This document shows positions 1-10,588 of a stretch of 64,000 nt of DNA, piece after piece. The stretch is from the NCBI GenBank assembly GCA_022410635.1, contig JAJVDF010000044.1:2440095-2504094 (forward strand). Reading direction: 5' to 3'. Position 1 is the stretch's first letter. Every line of letters begins with the position of its first letter. The translations under genes were made by a program, and so were the position numbers. The notes beneath the pieces were generated by a model. The model saw nothing but the letters and a program-made list of their open reading frames with translations, made no database searches and was not told the origin of the DNA. Origin of the DNA: Tretioscincus oriximinensis (lineage: Eukaryota > Chordata > Lepidosauria > Squamata > Gymnophthalmidae).

Positions 1-189
1 AAGAAGAAGAAGAAGAAGAAGAAGAAGAAGAAGAAGAAGAAGAAGAAGAAGAAGAAGAAGAAGAAGAAGAAGAAGAAGAAGAAGAAGAAGAAGAAAAGAG
101 AATAGAAGAAGAATAGAGAAGAAGATAAGCAGCAGCAAAAACAGAAGCAGAAGCAGAAGGAGGAGGAGGAAGAAGAAGAGGAGGAGAAT
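1..189. repeat. (AAG)n microsatellite, window edge
   Basis: Pure (AAG)n to about 95, then interrupted GAA/GAG/CAG variants. Unlike the other long AAG arrays here, it has no SINE on the right-hand side where a minus-strand SINE body would lie. Confidence 0.95.
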
Positions 190-1385
190 TAAGCCCTTAG
201 GGAGAACACTAGGACCCATTGTATCCCTGAGGGCTTAATTCCACTAGTTCCTTGATATTTTGCAACAAAGCACTTCCAGGATTATTTCACATTGTCCAGA
301 TTTTAGATTGACATTCCACACTTTAACATGTCACACAGCTTGCGGATAGCAAGGCCTCATTCCAGGATATAATCCTGAATAAAGCCTAGCATGGGAAGGG
401 CCCATTATTCCATCTGGTTTAATGCCATTTGCACACAGCATTTGACTTTGTGGCTTCTAAAATAAGCTCCAATTAACTCCAGTCATCGCAGCTAACAATG
501 GAGAAGAAAGTGTGGAAGACAACCGAATATAGAGAGCCCTGCGGTGGCTTTTCCAGTCTATACTGACCAACCAGGATCTTATAATAAAGCCACTGAATCT
601 ACAGCTAAGTATAGCAAAGTAAAGAATCTTCAAGTCTCCGTTGCCATGATATATGAAGACATTAAAATGGAGGTGTCCTAAGTTTTCAGTGGGACATTGA
701 GATCACCTTGATTGCAAAAAGGGTGAAAACATCTGACCCATGCTGTGCTGATGACAGTAAACCTGCGTCTTGTTTTCATTTCCCTCCCTTCTAGCAAGCC
801 TAGAGGAGAGGGGAAGGTCGGCTGCTTCCTTCCCTACGGCCATCCATCACAGGGGCGGATATGTTCTGTCTGCCTTCATATGCTGCATCTGCCACTGTTT
901 TTCTGGCCCGTTTCCAGATAGCGAGAGGCAAAAGATAAAAATCTCAGGATAACAGCTGAATCTTGGAACTAAATCAGTAATAACATTCCAAAACATCTAC
1001 TGTGCATACATTTAAAAGGAAGCTGATATAAGGTCAGAAACCAACAGCAGTTACCTTGTTTGCACAGGTCTCAGTAGCACATTTTAGGGAATCGGTTAGG
1101 GTGAAAATTCTTCATGGGGATGCAGCCTTCATTTAAGTAAATGGACTGCAATGCACACAGAAGAAGAATCAACCCTGAAAGGTGACTTCACTCACTGCCA
1201 TGCCGGGGAGGTGGGACTTCCATAGGAAGTTGCCTCCACTTGTGCCAACACACAACGCAATGGCACCATTGCACTGCCAAAAAAGATGGCACGGGTAGTG
1301 CCCAGAGCCACTGCCCCCAGTGTCCTATAAAGTAAGATCCTGCTCTCACCTCAAACGTGACTGTGAGCTCTGCTTTCTTTCAAAG
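190..1385. other. Unclassified single-copy-looking intergenic DNA
   Basis: No exon, tRNA or recognised repeat. 340-500 has a moderately complex, homeobox-site-like stretch (ATTAAC, TTTAAT). Small ORFs at 770-952 and nearby look random. Confidence 0.5.
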
Positions 1386-1560
1386 TACAGTGAGATCCTC
1401 CGTATGATAATCTCAATACATGCGCTATGTATGCGAACTTCAGTTCTGGATATGAGAATTTCTCCCTTGTCCATTGCCCCATCCACTGTGACGTCATTTG
1501 GGGCTAGAAGGGGCAGGGCCTGGTGAATGAGGCTTTGGTCTGTATGAGAATTGTACGGTA
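1386..1560. repeat. Degenerate repeat, copy 1 of a pair flanking a MITE
   Basis: Shares ordered blocks with 1797-1962: TATGATAAT, TTCTGGA, GTGA(C/T)GTCAT(T/C)TGGGGC, GGGGC(A/C)GGGCCTGG and TATGAGAATT. The two copies are separated almost exactly by the foldback element at 1566-1766. Confidence 0.6.
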
Positions 1561-1565
1561 AAATT

Positions 1566-1766
1566 AGACTGACCAGATGACCCCTTTTTTGGGGGGGTGA
1601 AAACCTGTTTTTGGGGTGCCTCCCAATTTTTTCTGAGGAAAAAAAAAAAAAACCCAAAAAATTCGAAAAAATATCTTTTTTTGAAAAACCTTTCTTCAGA
1701 AAAAACTGGGAGACACCCCAAGACCGGGTTTTCAACCGCCCCAAAAGGGGTCATCTGGTCAGCCTA
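1566..1766. mobile_element. TA-flanked palindromic foldback MITE (family F1), copy 1
   Basis: Begins TTAGACTGACCAGATGACCC and ends GGGGTCATCTGGTCAGCCTA. The two arms of about 85 nt are near-perfect reverse complements and share TGAAAACC..GGTTTT..GGGTGCCTCCCA and TTTTTTCTGAGGAAA. The centre is A/T-rich. TA borders suggest a Tc1/mariner-type target site. It encodes no protein, so it is non-autonomous. Confidence 0.85.
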
Positions 1767-1796
1767 GAATGGATCCGAGTGTTGTGTGATAATGGA

Positions 1797-1962
1797 GAAT
1801 AAGGTCTGGGTGCATATCATGTACGAGGCTGAGCATTCTGGACATCAGACTTTCCAGCCTCCGCCCCACCTAATGTGATGTCATCTGGGGCCAGGAGAGG
1901 TGGGGCCTGGCGCCTGAGCGCTTTGGGACCTATATGAGAATTTAGGGCATTGCGTATGATAA
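1797..1962. repeat. Degenerate repeat, copy 2 of the pair flanking a MITE
   Basis: See the shared blocks with 1386-1560. This copy is more GC-rich (GGCCAGGAGAGGTGGGGCC). Confidence 0.6.
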
Positions 1963-3937
1963 TTTCAGTCTGGGGTCCTCTCAGCAGGCCAGATGGAGGC
2001 ATACAGGGGATTCAAACAGCTCCTGAGATAAAGGGAATGCTCATTTATTCTCAAGGGAGCAACTATCTGCAAGAACGTGGCAGTGGTTAAAGGGGAGACA
2101 CATGTTTCCGGCAAGTGCATAAGAGGGCCTTAGGCAGCCCTCTGTCATTTGTTCAAGCAGTCGTGCGAGTGAGATGAAAGTATAAACAAGTTGACAATCC
2201 CAACAGACGCCACCCTCCCGAGGGCTTCTCTGCAAAAGCTATTGCAAGATTTATAGGAAAGCTGTTTGCTCTAATCGCCCGTTACACATCCTTTCCTACG
2301 CTGCTGGAGGACACGGCCTGATGACATCAGAGCTCTCACAAAGCCCGGCAGAGTTTATTCATGTTTGTTTTTCCTCCAGTGATTTTTTCTTTCTTTTTTG
2401 AAGCAGCACCTTCAGCTTCTCTGACACCTGACCAATAGTTACTAAACCAAAAGCCTAGAAAAAAACTTTCAAGAAATAAATAATTCTAAACTAAGCCAGG
2501 ACAGAGTTGCTCTCTGGGCAACATCTGAAAATTGTAACCTCTCTTCAAATGTGCATGATATAAACTGATAGATTTCATGTAGCCATATTAGTCTGGGTTC
2601 CAAGATATGAGGATGCTAGGAAGACTACGGAGTTGGGTAAAGCCCAGCTTTCTTCTAACTGAGAAACATTTGAGGTTGAAACATGTGATAATCTATATAA
2701 CTAAACTGCCTTGCAGTAATCAGCCTTCTAAACACAGTTGATGTCCATCAACTCAAATGCAGGTGATTCGCCAACTGCCTGCTTCCTGTACCAGAAGAGT
2801 TGTCTCCATAATGTTGCCACCCACAATGATGGACCTTAAAGTGATCGGGGGGGGGAGGAACTGTCAGAATTGACAGGGTGGTGGTATGTAGGAGGACAGC
2901 GGCTAGAATGTTCATTCCATTCATCCCAACAGGGATGGGCTTAATCAACTAGTGAAAAGAATGAACCAGAAGCCAATTTATTTTGTCCTATTACAAATAG
3001 GACTGGCCTGAGCACCTCATTTCCTTATCTTTCCCTTTCACTGAAAAAGAAAAGCATCTTATTTTGTTGGTATTTTGAGGCACTAAATGAGGTTGGGGAG
3101 AGCTTTAAAACTCATTTGGAAACTCATTTCTCACTTCTGGAGAAAGGCTTTCCTGAATTCTGGGTCCTATCAAAGTCAGATGTACTGTCAGTCAAAGCTG
3201 CAGTCTAAAAATTAGCTAAAAACTCTGGGTGGAGGCTAATTGGGCAGAAGATGTCAGCCAAAAACCTTTCAGATGTCAGCCACAAATCGTTCGCTCAAGC
3301 AATATTCTGGAATAAATGCATTCCAGGGTGATCCTGCCCTAACTCCGGGATGAGTGCAAGCACTTACTTTTGTGAGTGAAGAGAAGCAGGAAGCATAATA
3401 CTGATGTCACATCACATGCCGCATGGAAAGGCAGGTTACATCAAAAGGTCAGCTTGGTAAAGACACAAAGCAGCGTTTACTCACAATGTCAAAGTGCACC
3501 TATGTTTACACAGTTGCAAGCCTTTGGATGTTGAATTCATCAGAGGGATTTCCTAATGGGTAACTACTTGGGTTGCATCCGCACAGCAGATTCCTGTCTT
3601 TGTGGGCGTGAGATCTTTTCAGTGCAGTGAAATTCCCCGATGCTCAGGGTTTAATGGTAGCTCAATTTGTGCGATCCAAACACAGACCTCACCATGTACC
3701 CAGCGCAGCATCCCTCTGTGTGGAGTGCACTCCGAACCCATGGCAAGCCAACTGGGCACAAGGGCACACATAGGCTGCCAGATCCCACGTGAGCGGGAGA
3801 CTAGAGTGTATGTTGATGTGTAGTGCTCTGTGGACCTGACAGGCAACAACATGGGATATCTGAAGTAAGTACGTATGCAAAAAGTAAAAAGTATAATCCT
3901 AACTCTTGTTTCTATTTATTTCTGTTCCTGCACCTTG
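1963..3937. other. Unclassified intergenic DNA
   Basis: 2240-2420 is complex, non-repetitive sequence that could be a conserved element. 2848-2856 is a G run. On the minus strand 2040-2250 has a GAATAAATGAGC motif that could belong to an old LTR, but no borders were found. No gene seen. Confidence 0.4.
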
Positions 3938-3947
3938 AAAGTCTTAC

Positions 3948-4261
3948 CTATTTAAGGGAAAGGAGGTTAAAAAGATTAGGTATTACAATACACCCAGAAT
4001 GGGCAGTAAAATGGAGGACTTTCATCTCCTATGTGATATTTTATAAAATTGATTCACCGATGGCACATACAATTTATCTGATTTTGGATTTAAAGAGATT
4101 AACTTGATACCCTATGATAACCTTGAGCCATGGGGGGAGGGGAGGGAGGGGGGCATTACATTGTATGACTTATTATAATGTATGAACTGTGTGGTTCCAT
4201 TTATATGTGTGTACTTTGTATAAATGTCATACAAAATCAATCAATAAATATATATATATAT
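3948..4261 (+). mobile_element. 5'-truncated L1-like LINE 3' end with 10-bp target duplication
   Basis: AAAGTCTTAC occurs at 3938-3947 and again at 4262-4271, directly flanking the segment. The segment holds a short open frame (PEWAVKWRTFISYVIFYKID..LKRLT stop), then a G-rich polypurine stretch (about 4128-4152), then an AATAAA and a (TA)n tail. This order (ORF2 C-terminus, G-rich 3' UTR, A/T tail, target duplication) is typical of L1-like retrotransposition. The family name is inferred. Confidence 0.7.
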
Positions 4262-4271
4262 AAAGTCTTAC

Positions 4272-4611
4272 AGCACCTGCCTAACAACAAGTATTTGTCA
4301 CTCATTGACCACTGCCAGCCTGGGTTTCTGGGTTCTTGATTGGTCACTGGCTAGCAGCATTTGCTCTCATTCACAGAACGGCCATATTTCCCTCCTAGCT
4401 TCTTTGTTCAATGTGATTTGGAGAATGAATTAGCCTCAGCCTTGAGGTTTTCTGTCTAAGAAAGGGTAAAATTTTCCCAGTCTTCAAGGTGAGGTGAGAC
4501 ACATGCAGAGTTGAAATATTTGATATCCCAGCCTCCAATTCACTCAGAAGGCACACCTTTAATCATGCCTGATCATAGCCATTTTTCTCTTTCCCTTTAT
4601 GCCTTAACAGT
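4272..4611. other. Unclassified intergenic DNA
   Basis: No repeat or coding signal recognised. Confidence 0.4.
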
Positions 4612-4790
4612 TAGGCTGACCAGATGACCCCTTTTGTGGGGGGGGTAGAAACCTGGTTTGGGGGTGCCTCCCGGTTTTTACTGAGGAAATTTTTTTTCAA
4701 AAAAAGATTTTTTTTCAAATTTATTTTTTTTAATTGTTTTTCCTCGGCAAAACCCGGGAGTCACCCCAAAGGGGTCATCTGATCAGCCTA
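4612..4790. mobile_element. F1 foldback MITE, copy 2
   Basis: TTAGGCTGACCAGATGACCC..GGGGTCATCTGATCAGCCTA. The right arm is shortened (cggcaaaacccgggagtcaccccaaaggggtc has lost part of the inner arm). TA at both ends. Confidence 0.85.
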
Positions 4791-5780
4791 GCTTAGTAGT
4801 GTTACAAAGGTCCACACGTACTATTAAGTCTGAGCTCTCTCCCCAGTATTTATTCAGATTATAACCTTGGTAGATTGGTACTGACATCACTTTTCCTTAG
4901 GTTGTCAGAGCTCCCAAGACCTTGCCCAATTGTCTCCTGTAAAAACGATGAATTTATCGTTTGAAGATAATAGAATAACATCCAATCTGCGGTGGAGATA
5001 AAATTCCAAGGGAATTTCAAGAAATATTTTACAAGGTTACATATCCATAAACACGTTACAGCCATACATATTTCGGATGTCCAGTCATTTATTTAACGTC
5101 TGGCTCCCTCAGTTAAATTTCAGCAATGCTATTCGGTTACAGACTACCAACAATAATCTACTTAGGGTTTTATGATGAGAAAAGCAATAACAAATATTAA
5201 TAGCTTTTTACTACTAGCTATATTTTGCTGCCCCCCCCCACAACGTTTTGCTGCCCTGTGGAACTACATACGTTGCACATGCCTGAATGCGGCCCTGGTT
5301 AAGGGGTCCCTTCACCTGTCGCTCCCATCACATGCACGTGGGCAGCCTGAAGGAAAGTGTGGGGAATTTTGTCCTAAGCATTCGGGCTCATTCAAGCAAT
5401 GTGACTTGTCAACAGAATAGACTTTGGTGCCTGTTACAGCTTGAAGCCACTATGGCTTTTAATAGCACTTTCAAAGGCAGCTGGTTGTGGGTCAGAAGTG
5501 CAGAGAATAAAGCTTTTAGTGTGTGGCAAAGACACAATTGAGCAAAGATTTATTTATTTTTTAAAGCCATGCAATATTTTGGACCTTCATTCCAAGACAT
5601 TTTCTGTCACACCACAATCTAGTCTTGTGTTTTTCACTGCTTTCGAAATACTATTATTTTCAAACAGTCCCTCCTTGTGTAGAAATGATGCCCAATGCAG
5701 CATTCAGCTCTCCCAAGCACACCAAGGTGGCTCTTAACAGTCCAGCAACTGAAAACGATAAGCAAATAGTGTAAAACTAT
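4791..5780. other. Unclassified intergenic DNA
   Basis: AT-rich. Contains a stretch at 5190-5300 (ACTACTAGCTATA.. TTTGCTGCCC..GAACTACATACGTTGCACATGCC) that recurs in diverged form at 26035-26120, so at least part is an old dispersed repeat. No gene. Confidence 0.45.
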
Positions 5781-6608
5781 AGAACCACAGAATCATAGCG
5801 TTGGAAGAGATCTCCACGGTCATGGCATCCAACCCCGCTGCATAATGCAGGATTCCCTAAACTAGGCTGGCCAGATGACCCCTTCTTCGGGGGTGTGTGT
5901 GTGTGTTTGAAAACCCGGTTTTGCGGTGCCTCCTGTTTTTTCCTGAGGGGAAAAAAATTTAAAAAGAAAAGAAATTGAAAAAAAAATGTTTTTTTGAAAA
6001 TGTTTTTCCTCAGCAAAAAACGTGAGGCACTCCAAAACCGGGTTTCTACCCTCCCCCCCCCAAAGGGGTCATCTGGTCAGCCTACCTGAACCATCCCAAA
6101 CAGATGGCTGTCCAGGCTCTGTTTGAAGACTTCCAGCAAACTCAACATCTATGTGGCAATCTATTTTTGTCACCCTTACTGTCAGAATTTTTTATCTGTT
6201 ATCTAATCTATATCTACTTCCTTGAAGTTTGAGCTCTTTGTTTCTAGTCCTTCCATGTGCCAATGAGAAAAAAAGTTGATCCCTCTATTTTGTGAAAGCC
6301 CTTCAGATATTTGTAGACTGCTATCAAGTCTCCTCTCTGTCTTCTCTTTTGCAGACTAAACACCCCAAAGTCCTTTAAACGTTCCTCATAGGACATGGTT
6401 TCCAGACCACTCACCACCTCTTTTGAACTCGCTCTGGTTTTAAATTGGGATGAAAAGAACTGAACACTGTATTCCAAGTGTGGTATGACCAAAGAGAAAT
6501 AATGACTGCATGTGATCAAGATTCTATGCTCCTCTTAACACATCTCATGATTGCGTTTGCCTTTTTTTTGTATCTGCTTCACACTGTAAGGATCATACTG
6601 TTAATTAA
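5781..6608 (-). mobile_element. CR1 LINE 3' fragment, split by an F1 MITE
   Basis: The minus strand reads a CR1 reverse-transcriptase C-terminal relic (SYEERLKDFGVFSLQKRRQR then GDLIAVYKYLKG) and ends in the CR1-type tail whose + strand reads AGAATCATAGCGTTGGAAGA. The F1 element at 5863-6084 interrupts it, and CR1-like sequence continues on both sides, so the MITE is younger. Frameshifts and stops make it a pseudo-element. Confidence 0.8.
5863..6084. mobile_element. F1 foldback MITE, copy 3, nested in CR1
   Basis: TAGGCTGGCCAGATGACCCC..GGTCATCTGGTCAGCCTA with a (GT)n expansion in the left arm. The CR1 sequence on both sides gives an independent definition of the insertion borders, consistent with a TA target. 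Confidence 0.88.
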
Positions 6609-6693
6609 CAGTTGGTGTTTATTTTATTTATTCACGAACAGATAAACACAAACACATTCACTACTGAAGGAAGAATTGTTTTGTTTTATTTTG

Positions 6694-6886
6694 TAGGCTG
6701 ACCAGGTGACGTCGGTGGGATTGAAAACCCGGTTTTGAGGTGCCTCCTAGTTTTTTCTGAGGAATTTTTTTTTNAAAAAATTCAATTTTCTTTTGTTTTT
6801 TAACTTTTTTTCCCTCAAAAAAAATCGGGAGGCACCCCTAAAACGGGTTTTCAACCCCCCCAAAAAGGGGTCATCTGGTCAGCCTA
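6694..6886. mobile_element. F1 foldback MITE, copy 4
   Basis: TAGGCTGACCAGGTGACG..GGGGTCATCTGGTCAGCCTA, with an unresolved N at the poly-A/T centre (6774). Confidence 0.85.
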
Positions 6887-7270
6887 TTAATGTATATTTT
6901 CAGGTTCTCTAAATTTATTTTTTATATTGATGCTGATTTTGCAGCTGCGTTTATTCCTACCAAATGCATAATAGCAGCAACTGAAAGAGGGGAAAAACAG
7001 AACCAGAGTTTAGCCTGTGGTTTAATGATATCAGGTATCTCTGGTGTGGAAACTAACTGGGTCATATCTGATGCTTGCTTGTGAACACAGTGTAACAAGA
7101 TGGAAAAATAAAGAATTTCAGAGTCAAAATAATGTTGACAGCATGGACTTGGTATTCTCTGGATCTAACCATGCCCTTTCCTCATCTGACCCCGATAAAA
7201 TCATACTGGAAAAAATTTGATAAGCAAATGAAAAACAAATTAATTAATGAACTACGCTAATGATTCATCT
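6887..7270. other. Unclassified intergenic DNA
   Basis: AT-rich, nothing recognised. Confidence 0.4.
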
Positions 7271-7421
7271 TAGCCCTGCCTTTCCCACTCAGCCTTATAC
7301 TGGGTTATATCTCAGGACAGAGCTTGGCCATGCAGATGCCATAGTCTACACTAACATGTAGAGATCAGGCTCATATTCTGAGTTAGAGTCCAGATCAAGG
7401 CTCAGTGGGGACAGGACCTTA
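7271..7421. mobile_element. Second foldback MITE family (F2), copy 1
   Basis: Left arm TAGCCCTGCC..CCACTCAGCCTTATACTGGG and right arm ..AAGGCTCAGTGGGGACAGGACCTTA are reverse-complementary. The arms also carry TATATCTCAG..CAGAGCTTGGCCAT against its complement. Flanked by TA. Other copies lie at 17205, 25108, 26683 and 46391. Confidence 0.7.
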
Positions 7422-7725
7422 GAGTTGTCCAAAATACTGCGGCCACTATTAGGTCCTACTGGTGAATGTGGACCATGGGTTAAACTGCAGAATATTCTAG
7501 ATTTGTTTGTGGCAGTGAGTTCCACCCTGTGTCCTTCAACTTGAGCCCATGGCTCCATTTTGTCACTGATATTTCAAATCACCTTCAGTCCTGGAAAACA
7601 AGTTTTTCTGGCTTTCCCCACAATTTTAGTCCAGTTCTTGTGGACTGAAGATGGTTTGAAGGCACATGTGTGACCACGGTCTCAATTTGCTTAATTTTTA
7701 TCTGTGATTGCTAACCCTCTTCAAG

Positions 7726-8085
7726 CAGACTGACCAGATTTTCTGAGTCCCAAACTGGGGCAATGAATATGCAAAATCACTCAGCAACATGCTTACTTGT
7801 GCAAAATCCCCACCTGAGAATTCCGCAAAGCCCTTGAGATTTTTTCGAAGAGTGTAAGAAATTTGCATTTTTTATTTTTTTTTACTGAGGGGAGTATGCC
7901 CTCAGGAGCTCACCTTGNTTGCCAGAGCCCCCTAGTGGTGGTGCAGTGAATTAAAAAATATTATTATTATTATTTAATTATTATTTTTTCCTCGGCAAAA
8001 ACAGGGAAATCGGGGTGCATGGCTGAGTGCTGAAGACACCCCAAAACCAGGTTTCCACCCCAAAAGGGGTCACCTGGTCAGCCTA
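7726..8085. mobile_element. F1-related element with enlarged centre, copy 5
   Basis: Starts GCAGACTGACCAGATT and ends AAAAGGGGTCACCTGGTCAGCCTA. The right arm is typical (CCCCAAAACCAGGTTTCCACC) but the left arm has only the outer 15 or so nt plus unrelated sequence. It may be a longer, less palindromic relative or a chimera. Ns at 7918. Confidence 0.6.
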
Positions 8086-10222
8086 CAAGACTGCCTTAAT
8101 TTGTCTTCTACTACCTTTTCACTGTTGGACCATACAAAGAACGTCACAACCAACAAGAGTTACTAAAAATGTAGACCAAATTATAGAAGTGCTGGCCTGT
8201 CCTCTGTTAATCTGTCCTATTGTATGAAGCCTATATGGGAACATTTAGATATCTTCAAGATGCTCACTGTCTTTTGAAAATATTACAGATCAAACATCAT
8301 CAGGCAAGTGCTATGACTGGACCATCCATGTTTCCTAATCTCTACTTGGACTGATATCACATTTTCCTACAAGAGAAATACCAGCATGACCCAAGTCTTG
8401 CATGATTTATGAACAATATGAGCCTTTTCACACTTTAACTGGGGAATAGCCTAAGCAATTAGCAGGAGCAGAACATTCACTCTGCTGATCTTTCAAATCA
8501 CTGATTTTTTATTGTCATTGAACTGCCCTGAGACCTTCAGGTATAAAGTGAGGGAGAAGTGTAAATAATTAATTAGATAGAGAGATGGTAAATAGGTAAA
8601 CTACTTCCATATTGAAACCAAGGGTGCATCCATATGACAGTTTCCTACCTTTTTCTTGGTGTGATGTACCACCATCTTCTTTCTTCAGCCAAACGTGTTA
8701 ATGGAGGTTTCATTAAGCTTCGTCATGCATCCAGAACAGATCTGCAATAGAAGAGGAATCTCCTATTGCAGATCTTTCCTGACTGCATGGCGAACTGTAG
8801 CGTCCTCCATTGTAAATGCAACTGTCATGTGTTCCTGCCCTCGTGAGTTGGCAGGGACACTTGAGAAGATGCCAGCCAATAGGACTGCAGGATTGCAGCT
8901 GGGCGTGCATGCGCAGCTCCATGCCAGCTCCATGCTGCTTCAGATAAAGCTATGCCCCCCCTTTTCCTAGCAAAATCCAGAATTGCTTGTATACTGCAGA
9001 TTTCACTCACTTTCCTCCTCTGTGTGGACATAACATAAGACAAGAAAATACAATATGCCCATATCTGTAATCGCTGGGCACAAAACTTATTTAACTATAA
9101 CCAACTATTTGACTATAACCAACTTAAAGTATCATTACCATTATCTATTTCAACAAAAATGAAACATTCTATGAGATAAATGAAACTGAGGATTGATACG
9201 TCTCTCTGGAAGAGGTTTTTGTGGTCTAGGAAATTAATGCTTTATAAGCAATAACTTATGCTGCCTGACCATTCTGAAGCCTCACAAGGTAATTACATGA
9301 GAACACCATTTACATCATTCGCAGCTAATTACGGAGCTATTTATTCACAGTTGTCATGTCTCCAAGCTGTGGTACACTTTTAACTGTTGCCTTTTCCTGT
9401 TAACTGTAAACAAACGACCAAATAAAAAGCCCACACATTTCATCAACATATGTAGCATCTGATTCAAAAGCTTCAAAAAATGCCACCATTAACACAATTC
9501 TAAAAGATGAGAATATATAATATAAAAGAAGCTGCAGACCATAGCCATGTTTTTGAAAATGAATGACGAAGAGCCGTGTGGTACGGAATGCTATTGGAAG
9601 GATCCGTAATCCGATTTTTTTTGCCTTTATTTCTGATAGCAGATTGGGGATCGATTAGTCCTTTTCTGTTTCTGGAAGTAGAAGCAGAAAAAGCTGCTTG
9701 CAAACATCCGTGACTAAGGCTCCATCCCCACATTCTATTTCCTGCACTTTAGAGGCGATATTACCTTCTGTCCACCCCAAAGAACCACACATGTCCAGCA
9801 TTCCAACACTCTAAAGGTCTTTGATGCGCAGTATATAGCCTCCACATATTACCCGATTTAGCAGCCTCCATTTTGTAAAGTCCGAAAGAAAAGCTGCCTC
9901 GAAGCTTCAGTATGGTAATTGTAAAGTATTCGTTGGGTCTTTCCTAGTAGAGATTGCCTGGGAATTGTATGCAGGGTCCCAGAGAATTCTGGGGATTGTG
10001 GTCAGGAAAGCACAGCAATGATTTCTGGAGCTTGTGATGTCACAAGAATTGCCAGGATATGTCAAGAACAGAAAGGGAACTGCGAGGAAGATTGAAGGCA
10101 AATGGGGACATACTTGCAAATGGGTTGCCTCACTTTTTTTTTTATTTAAAAAAGGCGATTTAAACTTGTATTGGGGAAGCAGCCTTAGGACATTATTTCA
10201 GAAGTTTGGAAAATTTGTTATC
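8086..10222. other. Intergenic DNA with two notable stretches
   Basis: No gene. 8738-8775 is a hairpin (separate entry). 9190-9430 is complex, low-repeat sequence with two TAATTA cores (GGTAATTACATG, GCTAATTACGGA) and a forkhead-like TGTAAACAAACG, so it is a candidate conserved non-coding element. Confidence 0.45.
8738..8775. repeat. Perfect 13-bp inverted repeat (hairpin)
   Basis: AGATCTGCAATAG at 8738-8750 and CTATTGCAGATCT at 8763-8775, 12-nt loop. Lies within a stretch that may itself be an old foldback element. Confidence 0.85.
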
Positions 10223-10230
10223 ACTTTGAC

Positions 10231-10580
10231 CAGTGGTGGCTGGCCACTGTGTTTGGGGGGTTCGGCAAATATTCAGAGATTAAAATCAATTTTAAAATCT
10301 CCTTTCATAGAGGAGCTGTCAAAAAATAAAAAAACTCCAGACAGCTTTTTTAATTGGCAAAAGGGGTTCCCAATCCCTGAACCAATGGGAGGGCTGCCTA
10401 GGAGGGACTACAGTCTCTCTCTCAATTTCCATAGAGGTGCCATTTTGTATTGACATTCAACTTGCAGACAAAGAGAGAGACTGGTAAGTGCCTGAATGTG
10501 CATTTCCAGCCGCTTCCCTACCTTTGCCGAGGCTGGAGGAATCTGCGCCCCCCAGCCCCAAACCTCACCAGCCACCACTG
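10231..10580. mobile_element. Non-autonomous hAT element (350 bp) with exact 8-bp target duplication
   Basis: The 13-bp terminal inverted repeats are perfect: CAGTGGTGGCTGG at the left and CCAGCCACCACTG at the right. ACTTTGAC flanks both sides (10223-10230 and 10581-10588). An 8-bp duplication with CAG..CTG ends is the hAT signature. There is no transposase. An ORF at 10034-10453 overlaps only by chance. Confidence 0.92.
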
Positions 10581-10588
10581 ACTTTGAC

